Positions 1-5,601 are shown, counted from the stretch's first letter. The stretch: DNA of 8,862 nucleotides from Nitrospirota bacterium (GCA_003232715.1 QIJG01000015.1:1-8862); one strand, 5' to 3'. The notes: a model not told the origin generated them from the sequence alone. Made by a program: numbers and translations.

Positions 1-212
1 TCAAACCCTGTAACTTCCTGCCTCTTCTTTCTGAGAACAGAGATAACATCCATGCCCGTGCAACCACCAAGTCCCATGAGGACAAACTCCGCCGGTCTAG
101 GCGCGGAATCCTCACCACCAAACCGGGGATCGCCATCCATAACAACAGAGTGCCCTGTAAAGCCCTCTGCAACAAATCTGAGACCATCAACATATTTTAT
201 TGTTGCTTCCAT
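1..212 (-). CDS. OsmC/YhfA-like family protein, partial (C-terminus beyond left edge)
   Basis: The first 70 codons of an OsmC-superfamily protein are present, and the reading frame is still open at base 1. The N-terminus (MEATIKYVDGLRFVAEGF) forms the opening beta strands. It is followed by MDGD, a proline-rich turn (SAPRPAEFVLM) and the helix GLGGCTGMDVISVLRKKR. That helix holds Cys51 in the GGC position typical of E. coli YhfA-type members. OsmC/Ohr enzymes use two cysteines to reduce organic hydroperoxides. Only the first cysteine site is visible here, and YhfA-like members have no firmly assigned substrate, so peroxidase activity is an inference. The ATG at 212-210 is preceded by a near-perfect Shine-Dalgarno, which fixes the start. 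It is the last gene in the visible minus-strand series def-fmt-DUF116-osmC, separated from DUF116 by 126 bases that hold an inverted repeat, so it may have its own promoter. Confidence 0.85.
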   Translation of the reverse strand, partial: MEATIKYVDGLRFVAEGFTGHSVVMDGDPRFGGEDSAPRPAEFVLMGLGGCTGMDVISVLRKKRQEVTGF

Positions 213-216
213 CTCC

Positions 217-223
217 ACCTCCT
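217..223 (-). promoter_or_regulatory. Shine-Dalgarno of the osmC-like gene
   Basis: AGGAGGT on the minus strand lies 4 bases before the ATG at 212. It is the best ribosome-binding site in the left half of the window and contrasts with the SD-poor starts of def and fmt. Confidence 0.75.
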
Positions 224-243
224 CAGCAATCAATTGCGGAGTG

Positions 244-305
244 ATGGAGGGTTGGAGTAATGGAGTGATGAAAATATCCAGTCCTCCAATACTCCAGTCC
301 TCCAT
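244..305. repeat. imperfect inverted repeat between DUF116 and the osmC-like gene
   Basis: Two 21-base arms (244-264 and 285-305) are reverse complements with 3 mismatches, separated by 20 bases. Both arms are built from short degenerate units of the type TGGAGTA / TCCAGTCCTCCA, so the region looks like a decayed tandem repeat as well as a hairpin. It occupies most of the 126-base gap between two minus-strand genes. There is no T-run after the stem on the minus strand, so a simple intrinsic terminator is not supported. A short inverted repeat GCCTGA...TCAGGC (321-326/339-344) flanks the DUF116 stop codon just upstream, with a TATAAT-like sequence on the minus strand at 332-327 that might start osmC transcription. 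Confidence 0.7.
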
Positions 306-338
306 TTCCATATCTTCAATGCCTGAATTATATCACAA

Positions 339-869
339 TCAGGCTTCCGAGCAGAAAGTCTTTATGGCATCCCTAACCTTTTCAAGACTCACCCGTGTAT
401 TATAACAGGGGCCAAAAGGTCTCTCATTTGATATTGCAAGTACGGGCATTGGATAGGTATCGACAATGCCGCTTGAAAGGTCTCTCTCACAGGCAACTGC
501 AACTATTGCCTCCGGTTTTGCATCCATTACGATCCTCCTTGCAAGTGTCCCCCCTGTGGCTACAAAGAGGGTCAGTCCGTAATCATCAGCCAGATTTATA
601 AGGTCCTTAATCTCGCACTTTCCGCATCTCTTGCAATTATATATGTTATGGGTCAGCCTGATCTCACATTTATCTACCTGGATGCAATGCGGAAGGAGCA
701 GAAGTATCTTCTTTGTCTTGTGCCGTTCCCTGATTACAAGGCTGTTGTTCATATTGATAATCAGCCGCTGCAGGGACTCCTTTTTGTCCTTCCTGAACGC
801 AGACAGGAGCATAAAGACGGGATAAAGCACTTTGAGTACAAAACCTCTAATTATCCTGTAGCCCGCCAA
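339..869 (-). CDS. DUF116 family protein, cysteine-rich, probable membrane anchor
   Basis: This is a protein of unknown function with the DUF116 signature. From a TTG start it is 176 residues. Residues about 4-25 form a hydrophobic segment (IIRGFVLKVLYPVFMLLSAF), a probable membrane anchor or amphipathic helix. Next come a polar linker and the family core: LLLPHCIQ (Cys62), Cys68, then CKRCGKC (Cys79, 82, 85), VATGG, VAVACERDL (Cys127) and FGPCYNT (Cys155). The spaced cysteines suggest a metal or Fe-S site, which is inferred and not shown. A longer frame is open up to an ATG at 956. I prefer TTG 869-867 because AAAGGAG lies 6 bases before it and because extra residues from the longer frame would be read out of frame within the conserved fmt C-terminus. 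The gene overlaps the 3' end of fmt by 23 bases, so the two are probably co-transcribed and translationally coupled. The biochemical role is unknown. Confidence 0.85.
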   Translation of the reverse strand: MAGYRIIRGFVLKVLYPVFMLLSAFRKDKKESLQRLIINMNNSLVIRERHKTKKILLLLPHCIQVDKCEIRLTHNIYNCKRCGKCEIKDLINLADDYGLTLFVATGGTLARRIVMDAKPEAIVAVACERDLSSGIVDTYPMPVLAISNERPFGPCYNTRVSLEKVRDAIKTFCSEA

Positions 870-1788
870 ACCTGTCTCCTTTCCAGATGTCTCTCCCGAT
901 GCCCTGCAAAAAGGCCTTAATCTCCATCGGTTTTCTGCCTTCCATCTGAACCTCAAGTATCTTTAAAAGGCCCTCAGGGGTACCAATAATCAATTCCCCC
1001 TTGCCCTTATGCACAACATCTCCCGGCTGTCCGTGTCCCTCTATTACCTCTACCTTAAGCAGTTTAAGCATTTTTTTTCCGTAATACGTATATGCACACG
1101 GCCATGGATAAAGGCCCCTCACCCTGTTATAAATCATCCTGGCCGACAAGGACCAGTCAATCAGTCCGTCTTTTTTTTTCAGAATCGGCGTATAACCCGG
1201 CTCACCTTGCTGGGGATGGGGCTTTAGCTTACCGGCCCGGAATCCACTCAGTGTCTCTACAAGGAGCTCAGCACCCACTAAAGAGAGTCTTTCCGAGAGT
1301 GTCAGGGCATTATCCTCTTCCCTTATATCCACCTCTCTCTGAAGGAGTATATCCCCTGTGTCAAGCCCTTCATCCATCAGCATTGTTGTAATGCCGGTCT
1401 TTTTGTCTCCACTGATAATAGCCCACTGGATCGGGGCTGCTCCCCTGTGTCCGGGCAATAATGAGGCATGGAGATTGATACAGCCCCTCAGGGGAATCTG
1501 AAGTAAACCCTTTGGAAGTATCCTGCCATAAGCCACAACCACTATAAACTCGGGGTTCTGGGCCTTTAGCCGTTTTATGAAATCCTCAGATCTTATACTC
1601 CCGGGCTGAGCAACCGTAAGTCCCTCCCTCTCAGCCACGGCCTTTACAGGAGAAGGAATAATCCTGTGCCCTCTCCCGCCAGGCCTGTCGGGCTGTGTCA
1701 CAACAAGCACAACATCTTCCCCTGAAGATATCAGCTTTTCAAGTGCAGGGACTGCAAATAATGGAGTGCCAAAGAAGATTATCGCCAT
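847..1788 (-). CDS. fmt: methionyl-tRNA formyltransferase
   Basis: The enzyme transfers a formyl group from 10-formyl-tetrahydrofolate to Met-tRNA(fMet) in the cytoplasm, making the bacterial initiator. At 313 residues it matches the family length. The N-terminal Rossmann-like catalytic domain begins MAIIFFGTPLFAVPAL and contains AYGRILP. The folate-site motif is INLHASLLPGHRGAAPIQ, with Asn105 and His107, followed by DEGLDTGDIL with Asp143. These match the Asn/His/Asp catalytic triad of the family. The C-terminal tRNA-binding domain (about 205-313) includes LIDWSLSA and the GLYPWPCAYT segment. The ATG at 1788 gives the expected N-terminus, yet the bases before it (AAACCCGGT) contain no Shine-Dalgarno. 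Upstream lies def, the enzyme that later removes the formyl group, 237 bases away across an inverted-repeat cassette. That gap makes it uncertain whether def and fmt share a transcript. The 3' end overlaps the DUF116 gene. Confidence 0.98.
   Translation of the reverse strand: MAIIFFGTPLFAVPALEKLISSGEDVVLVVTQPDRPGGRGHRIIPSPVKAVAEREGLTVAQPGSIRSEDFIKRLKAQNPEFIVVVAYGRILPKGLLQIPLRGCINLHASLLPGHRGAAPIQWAIISGDKKTGITTMLMDEGLDTGDILLQREVDIREEDNALTLSERLSLVGAELLVETLSGFRAGKLKPHPQQGEPGYTPILKKKDGLIDWSLSARMIYNRVRGLYPWPCAYTYYGKKMLKLLKVEVIEGHGQPGDVVHKGKGELIIGTPEGLLKILEVQMEGRKPMEIKAFLQGIGRDIWKGDRFGGLQDN
876..882 (-). promoter_or_regulatory. Shine-Dalgarno supporting the TTG start of the DUF116 gene
   Basis: AAAGGAG on the minus strand, inside the fmt coding region, is 6 bases upstream of TTG 869-867. 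It decides between this start and the upstream ATG at 956. Confidence 0.55.
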
Positions 1789-1830
1789 ACCGGGTTTAAT
1801 TTATTAATTCCATTTATTTTACTGCTTGGT

Positions 1831-2000
1831 CCGCAGATTTCACAGATTACGCAGATTGCTGAAAAAAAACAATGAACAAAAAACTGTCATTACAAACCCC
1901 TGTATATTCGCAATAGAAACTAAATAAGTCTGTGTATAAAAAGTCGAACAGTTGTCGTTTTTCTGAGTTTTAAAATCTGCGTAATCTGTGAAATCTGCGG
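1831..2000. repeat. 170-bp cassette bounded by perfect 27-base inverted repeats (def-fmt gap)
   Basis: The arms 1831-1857 and 1974-2000 are exact reverse complements. Each arm is itself periodic: CAGATT recurs every 9 bases three times (CAGATTTCA, CAGATTACG, CAGATT). The 116-base interior is A/T-rich, has no convincing coding frame, and contains a relic of the repeat seen at 4917-5051 (see 1927-1966). The cassette fills most of the 237-base def-fmt gap (1789-2025). The remainder of the gap shows a possible TAAAAT box but nothing decisive. The 9-base CAGATT pattern resembles intergenic repeats seen in many environmental bacterial genomes, which is recollection and was not searched. Confidence 0.85.
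1927..1966 (+). repeat. partial copy of the 4917-5051 intergenic element
   Basis: This stretch of about 40 bases aligns with 4919-4957 with one indel and a few mismatches. The shared words are AGTCTGTGTAT, then GTCGAA, then AGTTGTCGTTT, then TCTG. Similarity stops just where the internal TGTCATTCC core of the other copy begins. It lies inside the 27-base inverted-repeat cassette, so two repeat types are nested here. Confidence 0.75.
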
Positions 2001-2025
2001 ATAGATTTTCCTGTATAAAAATAAT

Positions 2026-2535
2026 TCAGGCTGTTTCCTTCAGCTTTCTAAGATAGCGTTTTCTGAAAAATTCCCTCTTTATCGGACTCATCCTGTCAAC
2101 AAAAAGAATCCCGTCAAGGTGGTCTATCTCATGTTGAAGCGCCCTTGCCGGCAGACCTTCCGCCTCAATCTCTACGGGCCTGCCTTCCCTGTCAAGACCC
2201 TTTACAAGTACAATCCCGGCCCTCTCAATATTTGACACATAACCCGGAACACTCAGACAGCCTTCCTCTGAAACGACCTTGTCATCAACCTGAATTATTT
2301 CAGGATTTATAAGGACTATCAGCGGGTGTGCTTCTTCCTTCAATTTCACATGTACTACAATAACCCTCCTGGACTCGCCTACCTGGGGTGCAGCCAGACC
2401 AATGCCGGGGGCATCATACATGGTATCTATCATATCGTCAATAAGTTCCTGTAGTGCCCCATCTATATTCTCTACGAAAAGGGCCTTCTGTTTTAATACA
2501 GGTTCTGGATATTTCTTTATTTCAAGCACTGGCAT
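2026..2535 (-). CDS. def: peptide deformylase
   Basis: The enzyme removes the N-formyl group from nascent proteins at the ribosome exit. It is a 169-residue metalloenzyme with all three family motifs: GIGLAAPQVG (44-53), EGCLSVPG (91-98, metal ligand Cys93) and QHEIDHLDG (134-142, ligands His135 and His139, catalytic Glu136). The length and the basic C-terminal helix (IKREFFRKRYLRKL) are normal. The start ATG at 2535 gives the canonical MPVLEIKKYPEPVL N-terminus. There is no Shine-Dalgarno. Instead a consensus TATAAT ends 5 bases before the ATG, which predicts a transcript starting at or next to the start codon. The gene is divergent from trmFO across 79 bases and is first in the minus-strand series that continues with fmt. 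Confidence 0.98.
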   Translation of the reverse strand: MPVLEIKKYPEPVLKQKALFVENIDGALQELIDDMIDTMYDAPGIGLAAPQVGESRRVIVVHVKLKEEAHPLIVLINPEIIQVDDKVVSEEGCLSVPGYVSNIERAGIVLVKGLDREGRPVEIEAEGLPARALQHEIDHLDGILFVDRMSPIKREFFRKRYLRKLKETA

Positions 2536-2540
2536 GTTTT

Positions 2541-2570
2541 ATTATAACAACACAAGAAATCTTTTGTCCC
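2541..2570 (-). promoter_or_regulatory. def promoter, predicted near-leaderless
   Basis: On the minus strand TATAAT (2546-2541) is followed by AAAAC and the def ATG. A weak -35 candidate, GGGACA (2570-2565), lies 18 bases upstream. A start site about 7 bases after the -10 box would fall on or beside the ATG. The -10 region TTGTTATAATA is identical over 11 bases to plus-strand 4811-4821. Confidence 0.5.
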
Positions 2571-2594
2571 GGACAATCGATATTCAGACGTCTG
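2564..2594. promoter_or_regulatory. two palindromes in the def/trmFO divergent region, possible operators
   Basis: TTGTCC-C-GGACAA (2564-2576) is a perfect inverted repeat with a one-base centre and overlaps the predicted def -35. CAGACGTCTG (2585-2594) is a perfect 10-base palindrome 8 bases further on. Both sit within the 79-base gap (2536-2614) shared by two divergent genes, where a regulator could act in either direction. A TAAAAT box at 2599-2604 is the best -10 candidate for trmFO. The binding role is an inference and no named regulator's consensus is claimed. Confidence 0.4.
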
Positions 2595-2614
2595 TTATTA
2601 AAATTTTTGATATC

Positions 2615-3919
2615 ATGAAAACACTTACCATTATAGGTGGAGGACTTTCCGGCAGTGAGGCAGCCTGGCAGGCAGCTCAGAGAGGGATTACTGTAAGGTT
2701 ATTCGAGATGAGACCGGACAAGACAACAGGGGCGCACAAGACGGACCTTCTGGGAGAGCTCGTCTGTTCAAACTCCCTCAGGTCAAAGGAGCCCGTTACC
2801 TCAGCAGGACTCCTCAAGGATGAGCTCAGGACGGTCGGCTCCCTGCTAATGGAGGCTGCTGCAGGGTGCAGCGTACCCGCAGGTTCTGCACTTGCTGTTG
2901 ATAGAAAGCTCTTTGCCGAATACATAACACAGAGGTTATTGACCCACCCCCTGATAGAAGTAACAAGGGAAGAGGTTGCAGAGATTCCCGGGGGGCCTTG
3001 TATTGTTGCAACCGGTCCTCTTACTTCAGATGCACTGTCAGACTCACTGAGGAGAGTGATTGGAGGTGATTACCTCTATTTCTACGATGCCATTGCCCCG
3101 ATAGTAGAGGCGGACAGCATTGATTATTCGAAGGTTTTCCGAGCCTCACGATACGGAAAGGGAGACCCTGACTACCTGAACTGTCCAATGGACAGGGATG
3201 AGTATGAGAGGTTCTATAATGCTCTTTTAGAGGCTGACATGGTAACCCCGAGGGCTTTTGAGGATGAAAGGGTATTTGAGGGATGCATGCCTGTTGAGGT
3301 GATGGCACGGAGGGGAAAGGAGACCCTGCGTTTCGGCCCCATGAAACCCGTTGGACTGACTGATCCCCACACAGGGAATGTGCCCTACGCAGTCGTCCAG
3401 TTGAGGATTGAAAACAGGGACGCAACGGCATATAATATAGTAGGGTTTCAGACACGCCTTAAATGGCCGGAGCAGAAAAGGGTTTTTAACCTCATCCCAG
3501 GACTTGAAAATGCAGTCTTTATGCGCTATGGAAGCATCCACAGAAATACCTTTATTAATGGTCCGATGTTTCTGAACCCCGACCTTACTCTCAAGGTAAG
3601 TCCTGAGACCTATATTGCAGGGCAGTTATCAGGGGTTGAGGGTTATATCGAATCCACGGCCATGGGGATTCTTGCCGGTATAAACGCTGCAAGGAGACTG
3701 AAGGGCATGAGCTTTATTGCACCTCCAGTGGAATCAGCACATGGATCGCTGATTCGTTATATTACAACATCTCCTCCTGAGGGTTTCCAGCCCAGCAACA
3801 TTAACTTCGGGCTCCTTCCCGCACCTGACATCAGGATTAAAGACAAGAAAAAACGGCGTGCATATATCGTAGAAAAGGCCCTCGCAGCATGGAATGAATA
3901 TTTAAGGGTGTTTGAATGA
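2615..3919 (+). CDS. trmFO: methylenetetrahydrofolate--tRNA (uracil-54-C5)-methyltransferase
   Basis: This cytoplasmic flavoprotein makes ribothymidine at position 54 of the tRNA T-loop, using methylene-tetrahydrofolate as carbon donor and reduced FAD as reductant. The 434-residue protein starts with the FAD dinucleotide fold IIGGGLSGSEAAWQAAQRG (6-24) and FEMRP. The two cysteines known to matter in the B. subtilis enzyme (Cys53 and Cys226) have counterparts at Cys51 (LVCSNSLRS) and Cys224 (EGCMPVE). The MKPVGLTDP segment (243-251) and the C-terminal FAD-contact region GQLSGVEGYIESTAMG (336-351) are intact. The frame is open further upstream to 2402, but the ATG at 2615 gives the canonical N-terminus. 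No Shine-Dalgarno precedes it. The stop overlaps the xerC start (ATGA), and the order trmFO-xerC-hslV-hslU matches the B. subtilis codV operon. Confidence 0.97.
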   Translation: MKTLTIIGGGLSGSEAAWQAAQRGITVRLFEMRPDKTTGAHKTDLLGELVCSNSLRSKEPVTSAGLLKDELRTVGSLLMEAAAGCSVPAGSALAVDRKLFAEYITQRLLTHPLIEVTREEVAEIPGGPCIVATGPLTSDALSDSLRRVIGGDYLYFYDAIAPIVEADSIDYSKVFRASRYGKGDPDYLNCPMDRDEYERFYNALLEADMVTPRAFEDERVFEGCMPVEVMARRGKETLRFGPMKPVGLTDPHTGNVPYAVVQLRIENRDATAYNIVGFQTRLKWPEQKRVFNLIPGLENAVFMRYGSIHRNTFINGPMFLNPDLTLKVSPETYIAGQLSGVEGYIESTAMGILAGINAARRLKGMSFIAPPVESAHGSLIRYITTSPPEGFQPSNINFGLLPAPDIRIKDKKKRRAYIVEKALAAWNEYLRVFE

Positions 3920-4803
3920 ATGAATACATGAAGGAGTTTCTGAGGTTTATGGAGCTTGAAAAGGGTGCATCCACTCACACCCTGAGGGCCTACAGGAAGG
4001 ACCTTCAGGAATTCTTTGCCCTTGTAAAGAAATCTCCTGTTGATATAGAATTGAGTGATATAAGAGGGTTTATTGCTCACCGTCTGAAGGACGGCAGGGA
4101 AAGGTCTACAGTAAGCAGGCAACTTGCCACATTACGGTCATTCTTCAGGTTTCTCCACAGAGAGGGCCATATTAGCTCAAACCCGGCCCGCCTGGTACCA
4201 AACCCGAAACAACAGAAGAGGTTGCCGAGATTCCTTTCGGTTGATGAAATATTCTCGATCATTGAAAAACCTGAAGGCATAGGATTTCAGAAGGCGCGGG
4301 ACCGGGCAATCCTTGAGCTCCTCTATTCAAGTGGATTAAGGGTGAGTGAATTGGCCGGCATGGATATGGAAGACCTCAACATGAGAGAGTGCCTGATCAA
4401 GGTCAGGGGCAAGAGGAAAAAAGAGAGGATAGTACCTGTAGGAAAGAAGGCAATCGAGTCGTTAAAGGTATATCTGATAGAGAGGGCCCTGATGAAAAAA
4501 GAGACCCAGTCTATCTTTCTGAACAGGAAGGGTTCCCGCCTGACTGACAGGAGCATCAGAAGGATAGTGGTAAAATATTCAAGAGAGACAGGGCTTGGCG
4601 GAAAAATAGGGCCTCATACCCTCAGGCACACCTTTGCCACGCATCTCCTGCAGAGCGGCGCTGACCTGAGGGTTATTCAGGAGCTCCTCGGACATAGCTC
4701 TCTCTCCTCCACTCAGGTATACACCCATCTGGACATCACTCATCTCATGGATGTCTATGATAATGCCCATCCCCTGGCAAAAAAGAGAAAAGGAGAAAAA
4801 TAG
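3916..4803 (+). CDS. xerC: tyrosine recombinase XerC/CodV type
   Basis: A site-specific recombinase expected to resolve chromosome dimers at the dif site with a partner recombinase. The 295-residue protein has an N-terminal SAM-like core-binding domain (about 1-88, FLRFMELEKGASTHTLRAYRKDL) and a C-terminal catalytic domain (about 100-285). All catalytic residues are present: Arg142 (SSGLRVSEL), Lys166 (VRGKRKK), His234 and Arg237 (HTLRHTFATHLL), His260 (LLGHSSLSS) and nucleophile Tyr269 (TQVYTHL). I chose XerC over XerD or a phage integrase because of its compact length and its place between trmFO and hslV, as in the B. subtilis codV operon. The start ATG 3916 overlaps the trmFO stop, with AAGGG at 3908-region upstream. 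An in-frame ATG at 3928 is an alternative start. No dif-like site is recognised in the window. Confidence 0.93.
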   Translation: MNEYMKEFLRFMELEKGASTHTLRAYRKDLQEFFALVKKSPVDIELSDIRGFIAHRLKDGRERSTVSRQLATLRSFFRFLHREGHISSNPARLVPNPKQQKRLPRFLSVDEIFSIIEKPEGIGFQKARDRAILELLYSSGLRVSELAGMDMEDLNMRECLIKVRGKRKKERIVPVGKKAIESLKVYLIERALMKKETQSIFLNRKGSRLTDRSIRRIVVKYSRETGLGGKIGPHTLRHTFATHLLQSGADLRVIQELLGHSSLSSTQVYTHLDITHLMDVYDNAHPLAKKRKGEK

Positions 4804-4810
4804 AGTATCT

Positions 4811-4821
4811 TTGTTATAATA
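4811..4821 (+). promoter_or_regulatory. consensus -10 box after xerC
   Basis: TTGTTATAATA contains a perfect TATAAT (4815-4820) and is identical over 11 bases to the def -10 region on the other strand (2550-2540). No good -35 is visible. If it is active, its transcript would begin near 4827 and read toward hslV, beginning almost at the ATG at 4829. Confidence 0.4.
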
Positions 4822-4828
4822 CGGAATT

Positions 4829-4932
4829 ATGGTTCATCTGAATATATCAGGTTTATGGATTCAAATGGCCGGAGAATGAGTGAAACGCCAATTGAGTTTA
4901 TGGAGAGACACCAATTAGAGTCTGTGTATTAA
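4829..4932 (+). other. two tiny overlapping reading frames before hslV, doubtful
   Basis: ATG 4829 opens a 16-codon frame (MVHLNISGLWIQMAGE) ending at TGA 4877-4879. ATG 4876 then opens an 18-codon frame (MSETPIEFMERHQLESVY) ending at TAA 4930-4932, so stop and start overlap as ATGA. The second frame ends inside the left arm of the 4917-5051 element. No similarity to a known peptide is recognised. This could be chance, a leader, or the stub of a gene disrupted by the element. Confidence 0.2.
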
Positions 4933-5051
4933 AGTCGAATAGTTGTCGTTTCTCTGTCATTCCGGCTTGTCCGGAATCGTTCTTTAAGAAGGATTCCCGA
5001 CGCACTTCGTTTGCGGGAATGACAAATGACTGCAGTTTATACACAGACTCT
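4917..5051. repeat. 135-bp MITE-like element with 13-base terminal inverted repeats
   Basis: AGAGTCTGTGTAT (4917-4929) is the exact reverse complement of 5039-5051. The arms extend imperfectly outward to 4913 and 5055. The element has no open frame of useful length. Inside lies a core bounded by TGTCATTCC / GGAATGACA (4955-5024), and the left arm recurs at 1927-1966. No clear target-site duplication was found at the ends. It occupies most of the 269-base xerC-hslV gap (4804-5072), breaking what is usually a tight operon junction. The call as a mobile or formerly mobile miniature element is inference from structure and recurrence. Confidence 0.65.
4955..5024. repeat. 70-bp palindromic core with two hairpins inside the 4917-5051 element
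   Basis: The outer arms TGTCATTCC (4955-4963) and GGAATGACA (5016-5024) are perfect complements. Within them ATTCCGG-CTTGT-CCGGAAT (4959-4977) forms a 7-bp hairpin, and ATTCCCG/CGGGAAT (4993-4999/5014-5020) forms a second one. The arrangement is REP/cloverleaf-like. Cores of the TGTCATTCC...GGAATGACA type recur in many environmental bacterial genomes, which is recollection and was not searched here. Confidence 0.7.
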
Positions 5052-5072
5052 GATTAGACAAGGAGATTTGCG

Positions 5073-5600
5073 ATGATAAAAAGCACAACAATATTATGCG
5101 TCAGGAAAAACGGAAAAGTTGCCATTGGCGGTGATGGCCAGGTGACAATGGGCAATACGGTTCTAAAACACAATGCGCGCAAGACGAGAAAGATGTATCA
5201 GGATAGAGTGCTCACAGGTTTTGCAGGTGCTACCGCCGATGCCTTTACACTCTTTGAAAAGTTTGAAGAAAAACTTGAATCCTACAGGGGCAATATCACC
5301 AGGGCCGCGGTAGAGCTTGCCAAGGACTGGAGGACTGACAAGATACTCAGAAGGCTTGAAGCCCTCCTTATAGTAGCGGATACCGAACATACATTTATCA
5401 TATCCGGAACAGGTGACGTAATCGAGCCGGAGGAAGGAATTGCTGCTATAGGCTCAGGTGGACCCTTTGCCCAGGCTGCGGCAAAGGCCCTTTATGAAAA
5501 TACATCCATTGATGCCGGCGAGATAGTTGATAAGGCCATGAAGATTGCGGCGGATATATGCATTTACACAAACGAACGAATAATAATTGAGGAGCTATAA
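5073..5600 (+). CDS. hslV: ATP-dependent protease subunit HslV (ClpQ)
   Basis: This is the proteolytic subunit of the cytoplasmic HslVU protease, an N-terminal-nucleophile hydrolase of the proteasome beta family that forms stacked hexamers. The 175 residues cover the whole family: TTILCVRKNGKVAIGGDGQVTMGN, VLTGFAGATADAFTLFEKF, AAVELAKDWRTDKILRRLEA, AIGSGGPFAQAAAKAL, and a C-terminal ICIYTNE. By alignment the catalytic threonine is Thr5, so the encoded N-terminus carries a four-residue leader, MIKS, that must be removed, as in B. subtilis ClpQ and Thermotoga HslV and unlike E. coli, where only Met precedes Thr. AAGGAG (5060-5065) lies 7 bases before the ATG. The gene is one base from hslU but 269 bases from xerC because of the intervening repeat element. 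Confidence 0.98.
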   Translation: MIKSTTILCVRKNGKVAIGGDGQVTMGNTVLKHNARKTRKMYQDRVLTGFAGATADAFTLFEKFEEKLESYRGNITRAAVELAKDWRTDKILRRLEALLIVADTEHTFIISGTGDVIEPEEGIAAIGSGGPFAQAAAKALYENTSIDAGEIVDKAMKIAADICIYTNERIIIEEL

Positions 5601-5601
5601 A

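Noticed and set aside
52..405. A 117-residue plus-strand frame at the left edge
   Set aside because: It runs antisense to the osmC-like gene and the inverted repeat, is Ser/Pro-rich without a domain, and is not supported.
1831..2000. CRISPR array, because of regularly spaced CAGATT units
   Set aside because: The units are only 9 bases apart without spacers, and the larger arms are inverted, not direct, repeats.
2402..2614. An upstream extension of the trmFO frame giving a 505-residue protein
   Set aside because: The extra 71 residues overlap def antisense and lack any family similarity. The FAD fold starts canonically at the ATG at 2615.
3227..3541. Long antisense frames inside trmFO (also 3021-3455 and 2677-2925)
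   Set aside because: They are opposite a well-conserved enzyme, have no recognisable domain and no ribosome sites, so they are coding-strand shadows.
3916..4803. Phage or integron integrase marking a mobile island
   Set aside because: The gene overlaps trmFO by 4 bases, has XerC length and motifs, and sits in the conserved trmFO-xerC-hslVU order. No att site or phage genes are nearby.
4955..5024. A tRNA-like or structured RNA gene, because of the cloverleaf-like hairpins
   Set aside because: There is no acceptor stem with CCA-like end, no T-loop GTTCRA-type sequence and no anticodon arm geometry. Palindromic repeat explains it better.
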